Positions 27,741-35,859 of a stretch of DNA of 64,000 nt are shown piece by piece. A program made the translations under genes and the position numbers. The notes under the pieces are model-generated. The model made no database searches. It saw only the letters and a program-made list of their open reading frames with translations, and was not told where the DNA came from. Each line of letters begins with the position of its first letter. Position 1 is the first letter of the stretch. Source of the DNA: Stieleria neptunia (lineage in GTDB: Bacteria; Planctomycetota; Planctomycetia; Pirellulales; Pirellulaceae); the NCBI RefSeq assembly GCF_007754155.1, contig NZ_CP037423.1, forward strand, positions 10,908,938 to 10,972,937. The letters run 5' to 3'.

Positions 27741-28211
27741 TTAGCCCTCCAAGGTGTAGTCCTTAAATTGAATTAATCCCTGAGGCTGCCCGAGCACGCT
27801 TTCGGTGAAACGAAGCTCTCGAGCTTTGCGTCGCCTCATCACGGTTGCACCAATGGTGACTTCTCGACGAGTAAGTGATGGACGGCCGAGGTTGGGGTTG
27901 TTGGGATTGTAAAGCAAGACACTGCCATCATCTTCGAACTTGAAGCCGACAGCGCTGCTGCACGTCCCCCACATCCGCACCCAACTGAAGCCCGGAGGTG
28001 TCGTGGCTCTCAACCATTTGCGAAGGTCTTTCGCAGCAGTCAAGGCACGCCCCTCAAGACTCTTTGGACCCTTGGCCTCTCGTACCCGTCGCTCCGCCGA
28101 ATACTCTCGCTCACTGAATCCAAATGCCACCCGACCACACGATCCGCAGTCGATCCACGCTCTCCCTTCAGGAATCTCAACTCCGGCGTGACAGTGTTCG
28201 CAAATCGCCAT
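27741..28211 (-). CDS. Hypothetical protein with N-terminal zinc ribbon
   Basis: A 156-aa protein. The N-terminus has CEHCHAGVEIPEGRAWIDCGSCG, a CxxC...CxxC zinc-ribbon pattern (residues 4-27). The remainder has a conserved-looking segment with KWLRATTPPGFSWVRMWG and KFEDDGSVLLYNPNNPNLGRPSLTRREV. No signal peptide or membrane segment is visible, so it is likely cytoplasmic. The function is not recognised. It stands alone, with repeats on one side. Confidence 0.6.
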   Translation of the reverse strand: MAICEHCHAGVEIPEGRAWIDCGSCGRVAFGFSEREYSAERRVREAKGPKSLEGRALTAAKDLRKWLRATTPPGFSWVRMWGTCSSAVGFKFEDDGSVLLYNPNNPNLGRPSLTRREVTIGATVMRRRKARELRFTESVLGQPQGLIQFKDYTLEG

Positions 28212-28407
28212 GGTGTCCTACTTGGTTTGACTTCGAAGTCGAATACTAGATCCGGAAGACTAGTTGCGTAGCGGTTTATTGCAACGAAGGTCCCGGGCTT
28301 GGCCGACCAGTTGCCGAGTCGATTGCCCGCACAACCTGAATCATACGATCAGGGTGCCCCCTTGCGCTGGTTGAAGGCGGAGGGCCGCCAACTCTCTGTC
28401 GAATTCC

Positions 28408-28680
28408 GTGTCTGTCGAATGCTCTTCCAGATGGTTTGCAATCCGGTTGGTTTGGAGCTTCAATTTCGCACAGAGTGTCGGTCAATTGCTGATCGCAGTG
28501 AGCGTCTTGATGCTGCTCTGGTTGAACGTCTGGGTCTGGATCGAGCCGGCGAATTACGTCACCGCACGCCCTGCACAAATGCGACTGGAGACCTACATCC
28601 GGTCGGTCGAGGAATACTATGAACCGATCGAAGAGTTCATCAGATCCGAACTTGCAGACGAACGCCAGGAGAACGGATAG
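28408..28680 (+). CDS. Possible small membrane protein
   Basis: A 90-aa frame from GTG 28408 with one strongly hydrophobic segment (about residues 23-45, QLLIAVSVLMLLWLNVWVWI) and an acidic C-terminal tail (ETYIRSVEEYYEPIEEFIRS). The composition fits a single-pass membrane protein better than chance, but there is no clear ribosome binding site and the start is uncertain (TTG codons near the membrane segment are alternatives). An open frame on the opposite strand overlaps it. Confidence 0.4.
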   Translation: MSVECSSRWFAIRLVWSFNFAQSVGQLLIAVSVLMLLWLNVWVWIEPANYVTARPAQMRLETYIRSVEEYYEPIEEFIRSELADERQENG

Positions 28681-28828
28681 TCGCCGTTCAATGTTCGGCG
28701 GGTGAAACCCAAAGCAAATCAGCGTTCGCGATCTTGCCGACGCTGACAAACCTGTCGGACCTTTCAGCTGATACAATCGCGACTCAACCTTGATTTTGTG
28801 GGCCAGCGAAGGCGTTTGGGCGGCGATA

Positions 28829-29938
28829 ATGCTCGAAAATCCATACCGACCACCGTCTTCCGATTTCGAATCCGCCGTATCCGATCAATACGAGTTTAGC
28901 GGCGAAGTCACCGAGGACGACATTGCACGACTTCTTTCGGTGTCGTGGATCAACCTCGTTCTGCTTGGCTTGTGCGTGCTGGTCATCGCCCCATTTCTCG
29001 CCGTGCTCGCTTTCGCTGGACTTTCCGCCCAAAACTCGATTCGTTTTACCGCCGCCGCACTCGCGTTCGTTTCTATGTTGGCCATGATTTGCGGTGCGGC
29101 ATTCTGGGCGACGACGCGCTCACGGATCGCGAGACGGCTGGTCCGAATGCAGCCAAATCTGGTTGGAGGTTTGAGCGGTGAAATCAATTCGAATGGGCTG
29201 TTTCTATTCAACAAGCATGTCACCAAAGTCCAATACACCTGGTCGAGCTTTTCCGGCGTGACCGTCAATCGCAACGGCATTCGATTCGACCTAGGTTATC
29301 CAAGGACCGGCTTGATCGGTATCCCCGCACGGTGCATTGATGGTTATGACTTTCAGTCGGCGCGAGAGCAGATCAATCGGTTTCGCGCGGTCGATGAGAG
29401 CGAGCCGGTTTTTCGCTGCATTCTTGATTGGAGCAAAGCGCCAAGCGACGCATTGCGATTTGAGATTCCAATTCCCAATCGGAATTCGAATCCAGCGATG
29501 AATTCTGGGGCATTCAGCTTCTACTGGCCGGGGGCGATGGCGTTCATCGCCGGTTCGCTCGCGTTCATCCTGCTTCTGAGCGAGATGATGATCGCCGCCT
29601 CGATAGCCGGAGCGCTCTGCTGGGTCGCCTTAGAGAAAGCGTTGGCCGTACGCCGTGAGGTCCTGCCGGGGACTCCGGAACCACAGGAATTCCAATGGGG
29701 CTGGATGCACCCGACTGGCCTGCATGTTTGCCACGGGGATCATGAAAAAGTGGTTCAATGGAGCGATGTGAAGCAGCTTCGGATCGGCGAAACAACCGTC
29801 GCGGTTGTTTCCCATGATCACTCGATGTTCGAAATCCCGATCCAGGATTTTCTAGACGACGATTGGGAAAGGATTGGCGAACTGGTGCAATCCCTCGTGC
29901 CGCAAGTGCCCGTTGTGTCTCCATCCCGGCGAGAGTAG
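28829..29938 (+). CDS. Membrane protein with NPYRPP N-terminus and YcxB-like domain
   Basis: A 369-aa protein from ATG 28829, chosen because MLENPYRPPSSDFES matches the NPYRPP opening common in planctomycete membrane proteins. Two hydrophobic helices (about 46-72 and 77-97) are followed by a beta-rich part (GLFLFNKHVTKVQYTWSSFSGVTVNRNGIRFDL) like YcxB-family domains, then another hydrophobic pair (about 230-270) and a second similar beta-rich part (LHVCHGDHEKVVQWSDVKQLRIGETTVAV). It appears to be a tandem duplication of one membrane-plus-PH-like unit. The function is unknown. Confidence 0.65.
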   Translation: MLENPYRPPSSDFESAVSDQYEFSGEVTEDDIARLLSVSWINLVLLGLCVLVIAPFLAVLAFAGLSAQNSIRFTAAALAFVSMLAMICGAAFWATTRSRIARRLVRMQPNLVGGLSGEINSNGLFLFNKHVTKVQYTWSSFSGVTVNRNGIRFDLGYPRTGLIGIPARCIDGYDFQSAREQINRFRAVDESEPVFRCILDWSKAPSDALRFEIPIPNRNSNPAMNSGAFSFYWPGAMAFIAGSLAFILLLSEMMIAASIAGALCWVALEKALAVRREVLPGTPEPQEFQWGWMHPTGLHVCHGDHEKVVQWSDVKQLRIGETTVAVVSHDHSMFEIPIQDFLDDDWERIGELVQSLVPQVPVVSPSRRE

Positions 29939-30326
29939 TTGCTCAAACCCGTTCTCAAGAAAAGGCCCGCGGGGGATCTCTGTCAGTGTCAGCTCTCAAC
30001 GCATTAGCACTGGCGACTGTTTTGCGGTGCCGATCGATGGATGGCAGAATCATCCGGCGCAGAATGATTGGGAAGAGCCGGAATGCCGTTGCCAACGACC
30101 GCCGATAAGATGATCCGTGGGTTCGCGCTGCCATCGGTGGGTTGTCTCGTCCGCTCCACGCTTCCGGAACACATTTCACTGGTCGCACGCGTGCTCTGTC
30201 CCCGATGGGGTTTGCTGAGGAGAAGACGCTGGTCAAAAAATTTGTTGGTCAGGGATTCCCCGCCCATTAAGGGGCTCGACGGCTTCGAACGGGCTCGGAT
30301 TTGGGCTAGAATCGGCGGCCGACACC
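29939..30326. other. Gap upstream of the tRNA gene
   Basis: About 390 bp without a supported gene. The only recognisable features are the candidate tRNA promoter at its right end and short overlapping frames on both strands that look like chance. Confidence 0.5.
30284..30312 (+). promoter_or_regulatory. Candidate promoter for the tRNA gene
   Basis: TAGAAT (30307-30312) lies 15 bases before the first tRNA base; TTCGAA (30284-30289) is 17 bases further up. The -10 matches the consensus in five of six positions, the -35 only weakly. The position relative to the tRNA 5' end is what supports it. Confidence 0.4.
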
Positions 30327-30400
30327 GGGGGTGTAGCTCAGTCGGTTAGAGCAGGGAACTCATAATTCCTTGGTCGCGGGTTCGAGTCCTGCCACCCCTA
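30327..30400 (+). tRNA. tRNA with anticodon CAT (Met or, more likely, lysidine-type Ile2)
   Basis: The cloverleaf is complete: acceptor GGGGGTG (30327-30333) pairs with CACCCCT (30393-30399), D stem GCTC/GAGC, anticodon stem GGGAA/TTCCT with loop CTCATAA (anticodon CAT), T stem GCGGG/CCTGC with TTCGAGT. CCA is not encoded. The anticodon loop, variable region and start of the T arm (CTCATAA...CTTGGTCGC) resemble tRNA-Ile2, whose CAT anticodon is modified to lysidine, more than the elongator Met tRNA; the assignment is by comparison from memory. G1 pairs with U72. Confidence 0.93.
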
Positions 30401-30424
30401 TTTGGCAACGCTGGGAAGCATTGT

Positions 30425-30464
30425 TTAGCGGTGAAAGACCGGAGGGCTCGCGCCCTGCCGCTAA
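30425..30464 (+). repeat. Dispersed palindromic repeat family B, copy 1
   Basis: TTAGCGG...CCGGAGGGCTCGCGCCCTGCCGCTAA, just after the tRNA gene. The same half-sites (AGCGGCAGGGCGCGAGCCC / GGGCTCGCGCCCTGCCGCT) recur at 40594-40658, 40821-40882 and 49684-49881. Confidence 0.7.
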
Positions 30465-30489
30465 CAAGAACGCTTCGCTTGGCGTCGCC

Positions 30490-32097
30490 CTACGGGTTGA
30501 ACGTCCGCAGCATCTTGCGGCCCTTGTAGAGGTTGAACAGGTCTTCGGCGCCCAACGGGCGGGTGCGTCCGGCGGTGGCTTGGTCGATCGTTTCTAATCC
30601 GTCGGTGATGACGACGCACGCGGTGCCTTCGCGGGTGGCGGTGAACACGCCGGCCCGCTCGTCCAGGAATAACCCCAGCAACACGGGTTTGAGTTCCTCA
30701 TAGCCGAGGTGTTGCAGGTGCTGTTGGAACGTCTCCATCGCCCGCCGCTGGGCGTCGTTCATCGCTTCGGCCTGGACCGAGAAGATGTCTTCGTGGTCGG
30801 CGTGCCAGCCGGCATAGATCGCAAAGATGTCGTCGATCGGCATGTCCGCCAGGTCGCAGGCCATGGTGAAGACCGCCGGACCGGTCATGCCGATGTTGCT
30901 GTAGCCCCGTTCGCCCATGTTGTATTCGAATCGGACCAACGTCACGTCGACCGGGTCATCGAAGCTGGGCCACAGCAACCGCCGCGACGCCGCGACTTCG
31001 ACATGGGTCGGCGGCACGCCCATCTGATGCGGTTGGCTGAGCCACAGCGCCATCTCCGCCTCCGCCGTCGCGTCGGGCGTGCGGTAGCCGTCGTCGATCT
31101 CGTTTCCGAAGTCCAGTTCGTCGGCGTAGGCGATCGCCCGCAGTCGTGCGGCGGGGTCAGCGGCGAGTTCGATCAATCGCTTGCGGCCTTCTTCATCGCC
31201 CAGCTTGGCCAGCGCCCCGGCGGCTTCGCACTGCACCCGTCGGTGTCGCAGCAAGACGGTTTGGTTCAGTTTTCCGGTCGCCGATTCGTCGCCGATCAGC
31301 GCCAGCGAATCGCACAGCGCGACCGCCAACGCCACCGCTTCGGCCAATCGCTTCTGAACCGTCGGGACGTCGTCACCGAAGGCCCGCGGGTTGTCTTCAA
31401 AGAACCCGAGTCGGCTGGAGACCTGTCCCAGCAGCGCGGTCAGCGTGTCGACCATACCCGCGGCGGGGTGCTCGGTGACACGACCGTGACGGGTCAGGTA
31501 GTTGGCCAGATCCAGCAGCGAGGCGGCGAGCGCGGGTTCGGAAAGGCATTGCAGTGCGGCGGGGAACACGGCGTCGACCGGCCAATCGTGGTGTTGCATC
31601 AGCGGGCTGAGCATCTGCGCCGCGTCCATCCAATCGCCCGGCGGTCGCTGTTTCAAGATCTCGACGAACACCTGCAGCGACTCCCGCGAGCGGGCCATCG
31701 TCAACAGGTGCAACAGCAGGTGGCGATTGGAGGTTTCCGGCGGCAACGATCGATCGATTTGCTCCATCACCTCCGGCGTCAGCGAGCCGATGATCTCCAG
31801 CGACGCCTCGGATCGATCTTGCACGAGCAGCGTGTGCACGACCCGCAACAAGGCGCCGATGATGGCGGGGTCCGATTCGGCCAGGCGGTCCGGGGCGCCG
31901 GCGAGATGGGACAGGATGGCGACGGCGGAGGCGGCATCGCCGGTGGCCAGTTCGCGGAGCTGGTAACCGGCGGCGACCGGGTCGGTGTCGCGGCCGAGGA
32001 GCGAAGTGATGGTCTGCTGGATCGACACGACAAAAAGGTCCGGGAAAGTGGCGGAAGCTTCCAGCTTCGGAGTGATAACGGCAAGGCAGCGGTCCAT
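30490..32097 (-). CDS. HEAT-repeat-like protein of unknown function
   Basis: A 535-aa protein from ATG 32097 (a TTG lies one codon upstream). It is rich in amphipathic helices with HEAT-like units (for example QCEAAGALAKLGDEEGRKRLIELAADPAARLRAIAYADEL, about residues 285-330). The C-terminal third is different, with GYSNIGMTGPAVFTMACDLADMPIDDIFAIYAGWHADHEDIFSV. No signal peptide is apparent. HEAT solenoids act as protein-binding scaffolds; no enzyme motif is visible. Planctomycete-restricted by impression only. Confidence 0.65.
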   Translation of the reverse strand: MDRCLAVITPKLEASATFPDLFVVSIQQTITSLLGRDTDPVAAGYQLRELATGDAASAVAILSHLAGAPDRLAESDPAIIGALLRVVHTLLVQDRSEASLEIIGSLTPEVMEQIDRSLPPETSNRHLLLHLLTMARSRESLQVFVEILKQRPPGDWMDAAQMLSPLMQHHDWPVDAVFPAALQCLSEPALAASLLDLANYLTRHGRVTEHPAAGMVDTLTALLGQVSSRLGFFEDNPRAFGDDVPTVQKRLAEAVALAVALCDSLALIGDESATGKLNQTVLLRHRRVQCEAAGALAKLGDEEGRKRLIELAADPAARLRAIAYADELDFGNEIDDGYRTPDATAEAEMALWLSQPHQMGVPPTHVEVAASRRLLWPSFDDPVDVTLVRFEYNMGERGYSNIGMTGPAVFTMACDLADMPIDDIFAIYAGWHADHEDIFSVQAEAMNDAQRRAMETFQQHLQHLGYEELKPVLLGLFLDERAGVFTATREGTACVVITDGLETIDQATAGRTRPLGAEDLFNLYKGRKMLRTFNP

Positions 32098-32164
32098 CAA
32101 GGTGCTGCCCCCGCCGAGCTGGTGCAGTTTCTACGTCGTTGAGTGGACGCCGCGGTTCACCGTT

Positions 32165-32200
32165 CGACCTCCCCTCGATTCGCTCGACCCTTCTACGGGA
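32165..32200 (+). repeat. Dispersed repeat family C, copy 2 (degenerate)
   Basis: CGACCTCCCCTCGATTCGCT then CGACCCTTCTACGGG: the first half matches family C, while the hairpin half is degenerate. It lies just upstream of the HEAT-like gene, between it and the repeat cluster. Confidence 0.55.
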
Positions 32201-32246
32201 CGTCGATTGTAGAAGTGTCGGAGTTGATCGTAGCGGAAGTCGTCAA

Positions 32247-32365
32247 CGGGCTGCCGATTTAGTCGGGATCTGCTGAGTCAATGGTGAGCCGCTGGCCGTA
32301 AGGCCTCGGGCAGCGTCGCAGTGCCCGGCCGCTGACGCGGCGCGCGGCTCACAAAAACGTCAACC
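32247..32365 (+). repeat. Dispersed palindromic repeat family A, copy 1
   Basis: The core GTGAGCCGC...GCGGCTCAC spans 32284-32352 and is preceded by CGGGCTGCCGATTTAGTCGG and GATCTGCTGAGTCAATG. The same core and left flank are at 49701-49823; the copy at 40657-40777 is in the opposite orientation. Core length is 67-69 bp in all three. Confidence 0.8.
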
Positions 32366-32386
32366 CGTCAAAACTTTCGCGAGCCG

Positions 32387-32815
32387 CCGGCCCTCTCTGG
32401 CGTTTGCTTGCTGCGCAAACGCCGTCTTTCCCAGAGGGGGTTCTTCGTGGATTTTAATGGCTAATCACTCAGGACCCAGGTTTTTTGAGGCATTGCTGCG
32501 ATGTCCGAATGGGTGTTGGACGACAACCGCTCGGTTCAAACGCCCCTCCGGCGACGCGGGCCGGTGGAGGGCACGAAGCACCTTCGCCGCATCGCAGACC
32601 AGGTGATTCCTAGGCGGGTTGCTCCTCCGCAGAGCCCGTCTCCGCTACAGCTGGCTTCGCCATCAGACCGAACAGAACCATCGGACATCGCAGTCATCCC
32701 TCAAAAAACCTTCCCCGAGCATCCGAGAGCAGCCACTAAATTCGCGGAAGAACCCCCAGAGGGAGAGAAACGAAGTCGGTCGCCAAATCAGAATCGACGT
32801 CCTCCAGGAGGGTGA
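32387..32815 (+). repeat. Dispersed repeat family E, copy interrupted by a 316-bp element
   Basis: The left part (32387-32438) matches 27602-27654; the right part resumes at 32764 with AGAGAAACGAAGTCGGTCGC and ends in a family C-type hairpin CCTCCAGGAGG. The 316-bp insertion plus a 9-bp duplication separates the halves. Confidence 0.8.
32439..32754. mobile_element. MITE-like fold-back element (316 bp) with 9-bp target duplication
   Basis: The ends GGTTCTTC (32439-32446) and GAAGAACC (32747-32754) open 24-base terminal inverted repeats that match in 19 positions. A second, inner inverted repeat of 30 bases (32479-32508 against 32681-32710; GGTTTTTTGAGG...GATGTCCGA) follows, so each end is palindromic over about 70 bp. 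The element is flanked by CCCAGAGGG on both sides (32430-32438 and 32755-32763), and the undamaged site is present at 27602-27690. No transposase is encoded; a 104-codon frame inside has no recognisable features. It must be moved by a transposase elsewhere. Confidence 0.85.
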
Positions 32816-32887
32816 CTTTTGAGAAAACTGCACAACCTCCGCCATCGGAGAGCGGCAGCGTCGCCGGCCCAGTTATCGGCCCAGCCG

Positions 32888-34384
32888 TCAGCTCTTTTGG
32901 GGCGTTTCCGCCGGAGCGGCCGGGACGAGCTCCAGCGCCTTGAGGCGGATTTCGACTCGGGCGGCTTCCCGTCGCTTGGCGTGATCGATCAAACGAGCGA
33001 TCTCCCTGGGCGTCAGGTTGCCCGGCTGCAGCGGTGTCAGGTCGTTTTCGTCCAGGGTTTCGTCGTCCGCCGACTCCCCGTCTTCGTCATCGCCTTGGTC
33101 CGTCTCCTCGTCACTGTCGGTGGACTTCGCCGGCCGCTTCATCGGCACCACGAGCTCTTCGTAGATGATTCCAAAAATCGGATGTTCGGCGGGTTCGGCG
33201 AAACCGATCTCGGTGACCGGGACGGAGTTGAGCCGTGCGATCGAGGCGGCCGCGACATCGCCCACCTGGACTTCGCCGCCATGGACGCCGAGGTAGCGTT
33301 TTTGGAACACGACGGTCGGGTCGTTGATGTAGGCGGCCAGCAAGACCGCATGCTCACGGGTCCCCTGTCGCGAAATCGTTTGCATGCAACGGCACAACAA
33401 AATGGGGTCCGGGTTCTGTTTCAGGGTTTCCAAGGCCAGCGTCAAACCGATGTCCATCTTCCACTGCAGCGCCAGCCGGAGGACCTGTTCGCGGATACTG
33501 ATGTCGCTGCGTGACATCCATTTGGCGACCATTCGCATGAAGGGTTCGCCGAAGATGGCATCCTTTCGGAAGTCGTTGGCGGGGTAGAGTTGTAACAACG
33601 ACGCGACGATCAGATCGTATTGTGCGCCGCCCGTGAAATCGGGGTCCGTCAGCGGCAGCAGCAGCGCGATCAAGTCGACGCGCTGAGGGGTTTCGCGGGG
33701 GCCGACGCCGCGTTCGATCAGTCGCCGGCGGACGCGTGAGAGTCCCATCGACAATTGTTGCGGGGTGCCGCCGAGCGCATCGACCAGGTAGGGGTGTTCG
33801 CGATACAGGTCGACAAACAGCTCGCGGATGCGCGGGGAATCACCGAACCACTTTTCCAGCTCGGGCCAATTCTCCAGTTCCGACGGTCCGCCTTGCAGGA
33901 ACGAGCGGATGCGGGATTCCAGGCTCTGTTTGGCTAGCGAATCGATGATCCGGTCCAAGCGGTCGGATTGTTCGGTGTCGTTGCTTTGGCGGCGGGTCAC
34001 GCGGAGGATCGGCAAGCAGGCCGGGCCGAGGCGAAACAGTTGTTCGGAGGCGAGTTCGCGGACGGCGAATTGGTCGCTGCGGAGCCCATCGACGAGTCGG
34101 CCGACGCGTTCGGCCAAGTCGTCACCGACCGGATCGCCGGCGACGGGCGTCTCGGCGGTGCTGCGGATTTCCGCCGGGGGAACCGGTTCCTGGCCGATCG
34201 CGCCGGTTCCCAGACCGCCGCCCCCCCACTGGTGAGCTGCGGCAACCATCGCCCACCACACCAGTGTTCGGTACGCCGGCGTTCTGTGCGCCAACGTTCT
34301 GAACGCCAACGTTCTGGGCGCCAAGAAGCCGTACACCGGGCTGCGGTGGCGATTTGGCCAGGGCTGAGAAAATGAACCGATCAT
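32888..34384 (-). CDS. Exported HEAT-like planctomycete protein of unknown function
   Basis: A 498-aa protein from ATG 34384. The N-terminus is unusual: four 15-bp tandem repeats encode units of (L/P)A(F/H/Y)RT before a hydrophobic stretch (LVWWAMVAAAHQWGGGGLGTGAIGQ) that may be a signal segment. Residues about 85-130 (VGRLVDGLRSDQFAVRELASEQLFRLGPACLPIL) are HEAT-like, typical of exported planctomycete proteins. The C-terminus has a very acidic linker (DEETDQGDDEDGESADDETLDE). No enzyme motif is visible. The gene is divergent from the PLP-enzyme pair. Confidence 0.65.
   Translation of the reverse strand: MIGSFSQPWPNRHRSPVYGFLAPRTLAFRTLAHRTPAYRTLVWWAMVAAAHQWGGGGLGTGAIGQEPVPPAEIRSTAETPVAGDPVGDDLAERVGRLVDGLRSDQFAVRELASEQLFRLGPACLPILRVTRRQSNDTEQSDRLDRIIDSLAKQSLESRIRSFLQGGPSELENWPELEKWFGDSPRIRELFVDLYREHPYLVDALGGTPQQLSMGLSRVRRRLIERGVGPRETPQRVDLIALLLPLTDPDFTGGAQYDLIVASLLQLYPANDFRKDAIFGEPFMRMVAKWMSRSDISIREQVLRLALQWKMDIGLTLALETLKQNPDPILLCRCMQTISRQGTREHAVLLAAYINDPTVVFQKRYLGVHGGEVQVGDVAAASIARLNSVPVTEIGFAEPAEHPIFGIIYEELVVPMKRPAKSTDSDEETDQGDDEDGESADDETLDENDLTPLQPGNLTPREIARLIDHAKRREAARVEIRLKALELVPAAPAETPQKS
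34266..34325. repeat. Four 15-bp tandem repeats inside the HEAT-like gene
   Basis: Units GTTCGGTACGCCGGC, GTTCTGTGCGCCAAC, GTTCTGAACGCCAAC and GTTCTGGGCGCCAAG are contiguous. The period is a multiple of three, so copy-number change keeps the frame of the host gene (minus strand) and alters only its N-terminal tail. Confidence 0.85.
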
Positions 34385-34481
34385 GCCGCTAAATGGGTCC
34401 CAAGGAGGCGAGCTGCCGTCGCGTCAACACGTTTTCGCTTGTCGATTCTATCCCGTGCAGCTAGTCTGTGGGGAGTGACAT

Positions 34482-34504
34482 TTCGGTCGAATGTTTCGAC
34501 CGAA
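34482..34504. promoter_or_regulatory. Perfect 10-bp inverted repeat upstream of the PLP-enzyme operon
   Basis: TTCGGTCGAA (34482-34491), three bases, then TTCGACCGAA (34495-34504). It lies 50 bp before the first PLP gene and 98 bp from the divergent start of the HEAT-like gene. It could be an operator for a dimeric regulator or a small hairpin in the leader; there is no T-run. Confidence 0.5.
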
Positions 34505-34554
34505 TCGTAATTCATGGGATTTACGGCCACTTGCAGCCTTACTGCTAAAGAGCC

Positions 34555-35859
34555 ATGCAAACAAAGCACACCAACGGTGACGCCACGTCACCTTCGTCGA
34601 CCACGCCTTCTGACCAAGCCAACGCTTCTCTTTCGGCGAACGATCCCGCCGCGAATTCCAGGGTGGAACCGGGAACGATGCCCACACGACGTGCCGGACT
34701 GTCGACGCAATGCGTTCACGCGGGCGAACAACGCCAGAAAGATTCTGGCAGCATCGCGACGCCGATCTACACCGCCGCCACGTTTACGTTTGAATCGACC
34801 GATGATCTGCTTCGGTTCGTCAACGGCGAAGACCAGCGTGAGGAATACGGGCGTTACGGGAATCCCAACGAACGCAGCGTCGAAGCCAAGATTGCCGCGC
34901 TGGAAAAGTGCGAGGAAGCGATCGTCTATGGCAGCGGCATGTCGGCGATCGTCGGGTTGCTGATGACCAAACTGTCCGCCGGCGACGAAATTGTTTTCTT
35001 CGACCAGTGTTATCACCGCAGTCGCGAATTCTGTGCCAAGCATCTGTCGCGATTCGGCGTGGTCACCCGTCAGGTGACGACCGGTGACTACGACGCGATG
35101 GAAGCGGCGATCAACCGCAACACCAAAATGCTGGTCAGCGAATCGCCGACCAATCCACACCTGTCGGTCATCGACCTGGAAAAATTTGCCGCCGTCGGGA
35201 AAGCCAACGAAGTCGAAACGTTGATCGATGCGACGCTGGCGACGCCCTACAACTTGAATCCCACCGAGTACGGTGTCGATTACGTATTGCACTCGGCAAC
35301 CAAGTACCTGGGCGGGCACAACGATCTGCTGGCCGGCGTGCTGTGCGGACGCAGCGAGCAATTGGAAGCCGTTCGCAGCATGCGCGGCATCTTGGGCAAC
35401 ATCAGTTCGCCCCACAATCTGTACCTGCTCGAACGCGGGTTGAAGACGTTTGAATTGCGGATGCGGCGTCAAAACGAAAACGGGCTCCGCATCGCCGAGT
35501 TCCTGGAATCGCACCCGCGCGTCGAGCGTGTTTATTACCCGGGACTGAAAAGCCATCCGACGCACGCGATCGCTGCGGCACAGATGCGTGGCTTTGGCGG
35601 GTTGATCACGTTCACGATTCGCGACGCCGATTGGAAACAGACGGCCAACATCGTCGATGCGGCTCGGATCCCGCGGATCGCCCCGAGTCTGGGCGGCGTG
35701 GAATCGCTGATCGAACAACCGTTGGTGATGAGCTATTTTCATTGCACGCCCGAAGACCGCGTGCGATTCGGGATCGATGACAACATGATCCGCATGTCTT
35801 GCGGGATCGAAAACGGTGATGACTTGATCGCCGACCTGGAGCAGGCTCTGTCGGTATGA
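34555..35859 (+). CDS. Cys/Met-metabolism PLP enzyme (cystathionine gamma-synthase/lyase family)
   Basis: A 434-aa protein with a low-complexity N-terminal extension (about 42 residues); the conserved part starts near the Met at 34678 (MPTRRAGLSTQCVHAGE). Family motifs: ATPIYTAATF, YGRYGNPNERSVEAKIAALE, YGSGMSAIVGLL, SESPTNPHLSVID, and the PLP lysine in HSATKYLGGHND. The C-terminal SLGGVESLIEQPLVMS is also characteristic. Members form or cleave cystathionine, or use O-acyl-homoserine; which reaction applies cannot be read from the sequence. The stop overlaps the start of a second family member by four bases. Confidence 0.9.
   Translation: MQTKHTNGDATSPSSTTPSDQANASLSANDPAANSRVEPGTMPTRRAGLSTQCVHAGEQRQKDSGSIATPIYTAATFTFESTDDLLRFVNGEDQREEYGRYGNPNERSVEAKIAALEKCEEAIVYGSGMSAIVGLLMTKLSAGDEIVFFDQCYHRSREFCAKHLSRFGVVTRQVTTGDYDAMEAAINRNTKMLVSESPTNPHLSVIDLEKFAAVGKANEVETLIDATLATPYNLNPTEYGVDYVLHSATKYLGGHNDLLAGVLCGRSEQLEAVRSMRGILGNISSPHNLYLLERGLKTFELRMRRQNENGLRIAEFLESHPRVERVYYPGLKSHPTHAIAAAQMRGFGGLITFTIRDADWKQTANIVDAARIPRIAPSLGGVESLIEQPLVMSYFHCTPEDRVRFGIDDNMIRMSCGIENGDDLIADLEQALSV

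Noticed and set aside
30709..32142. 477-codon open frame opposite the HEAT-like gene
   Set aside because: Arg/Gln/Gly-rich antisense frame without signal, domain or ribosome binding site.
32501..32815. 104-codon frame inside and beyond the MITE-like element
   Set aside because: It runs across the element boundary and the target duplication into a different repeat, so it cannot be an ancestral gene.
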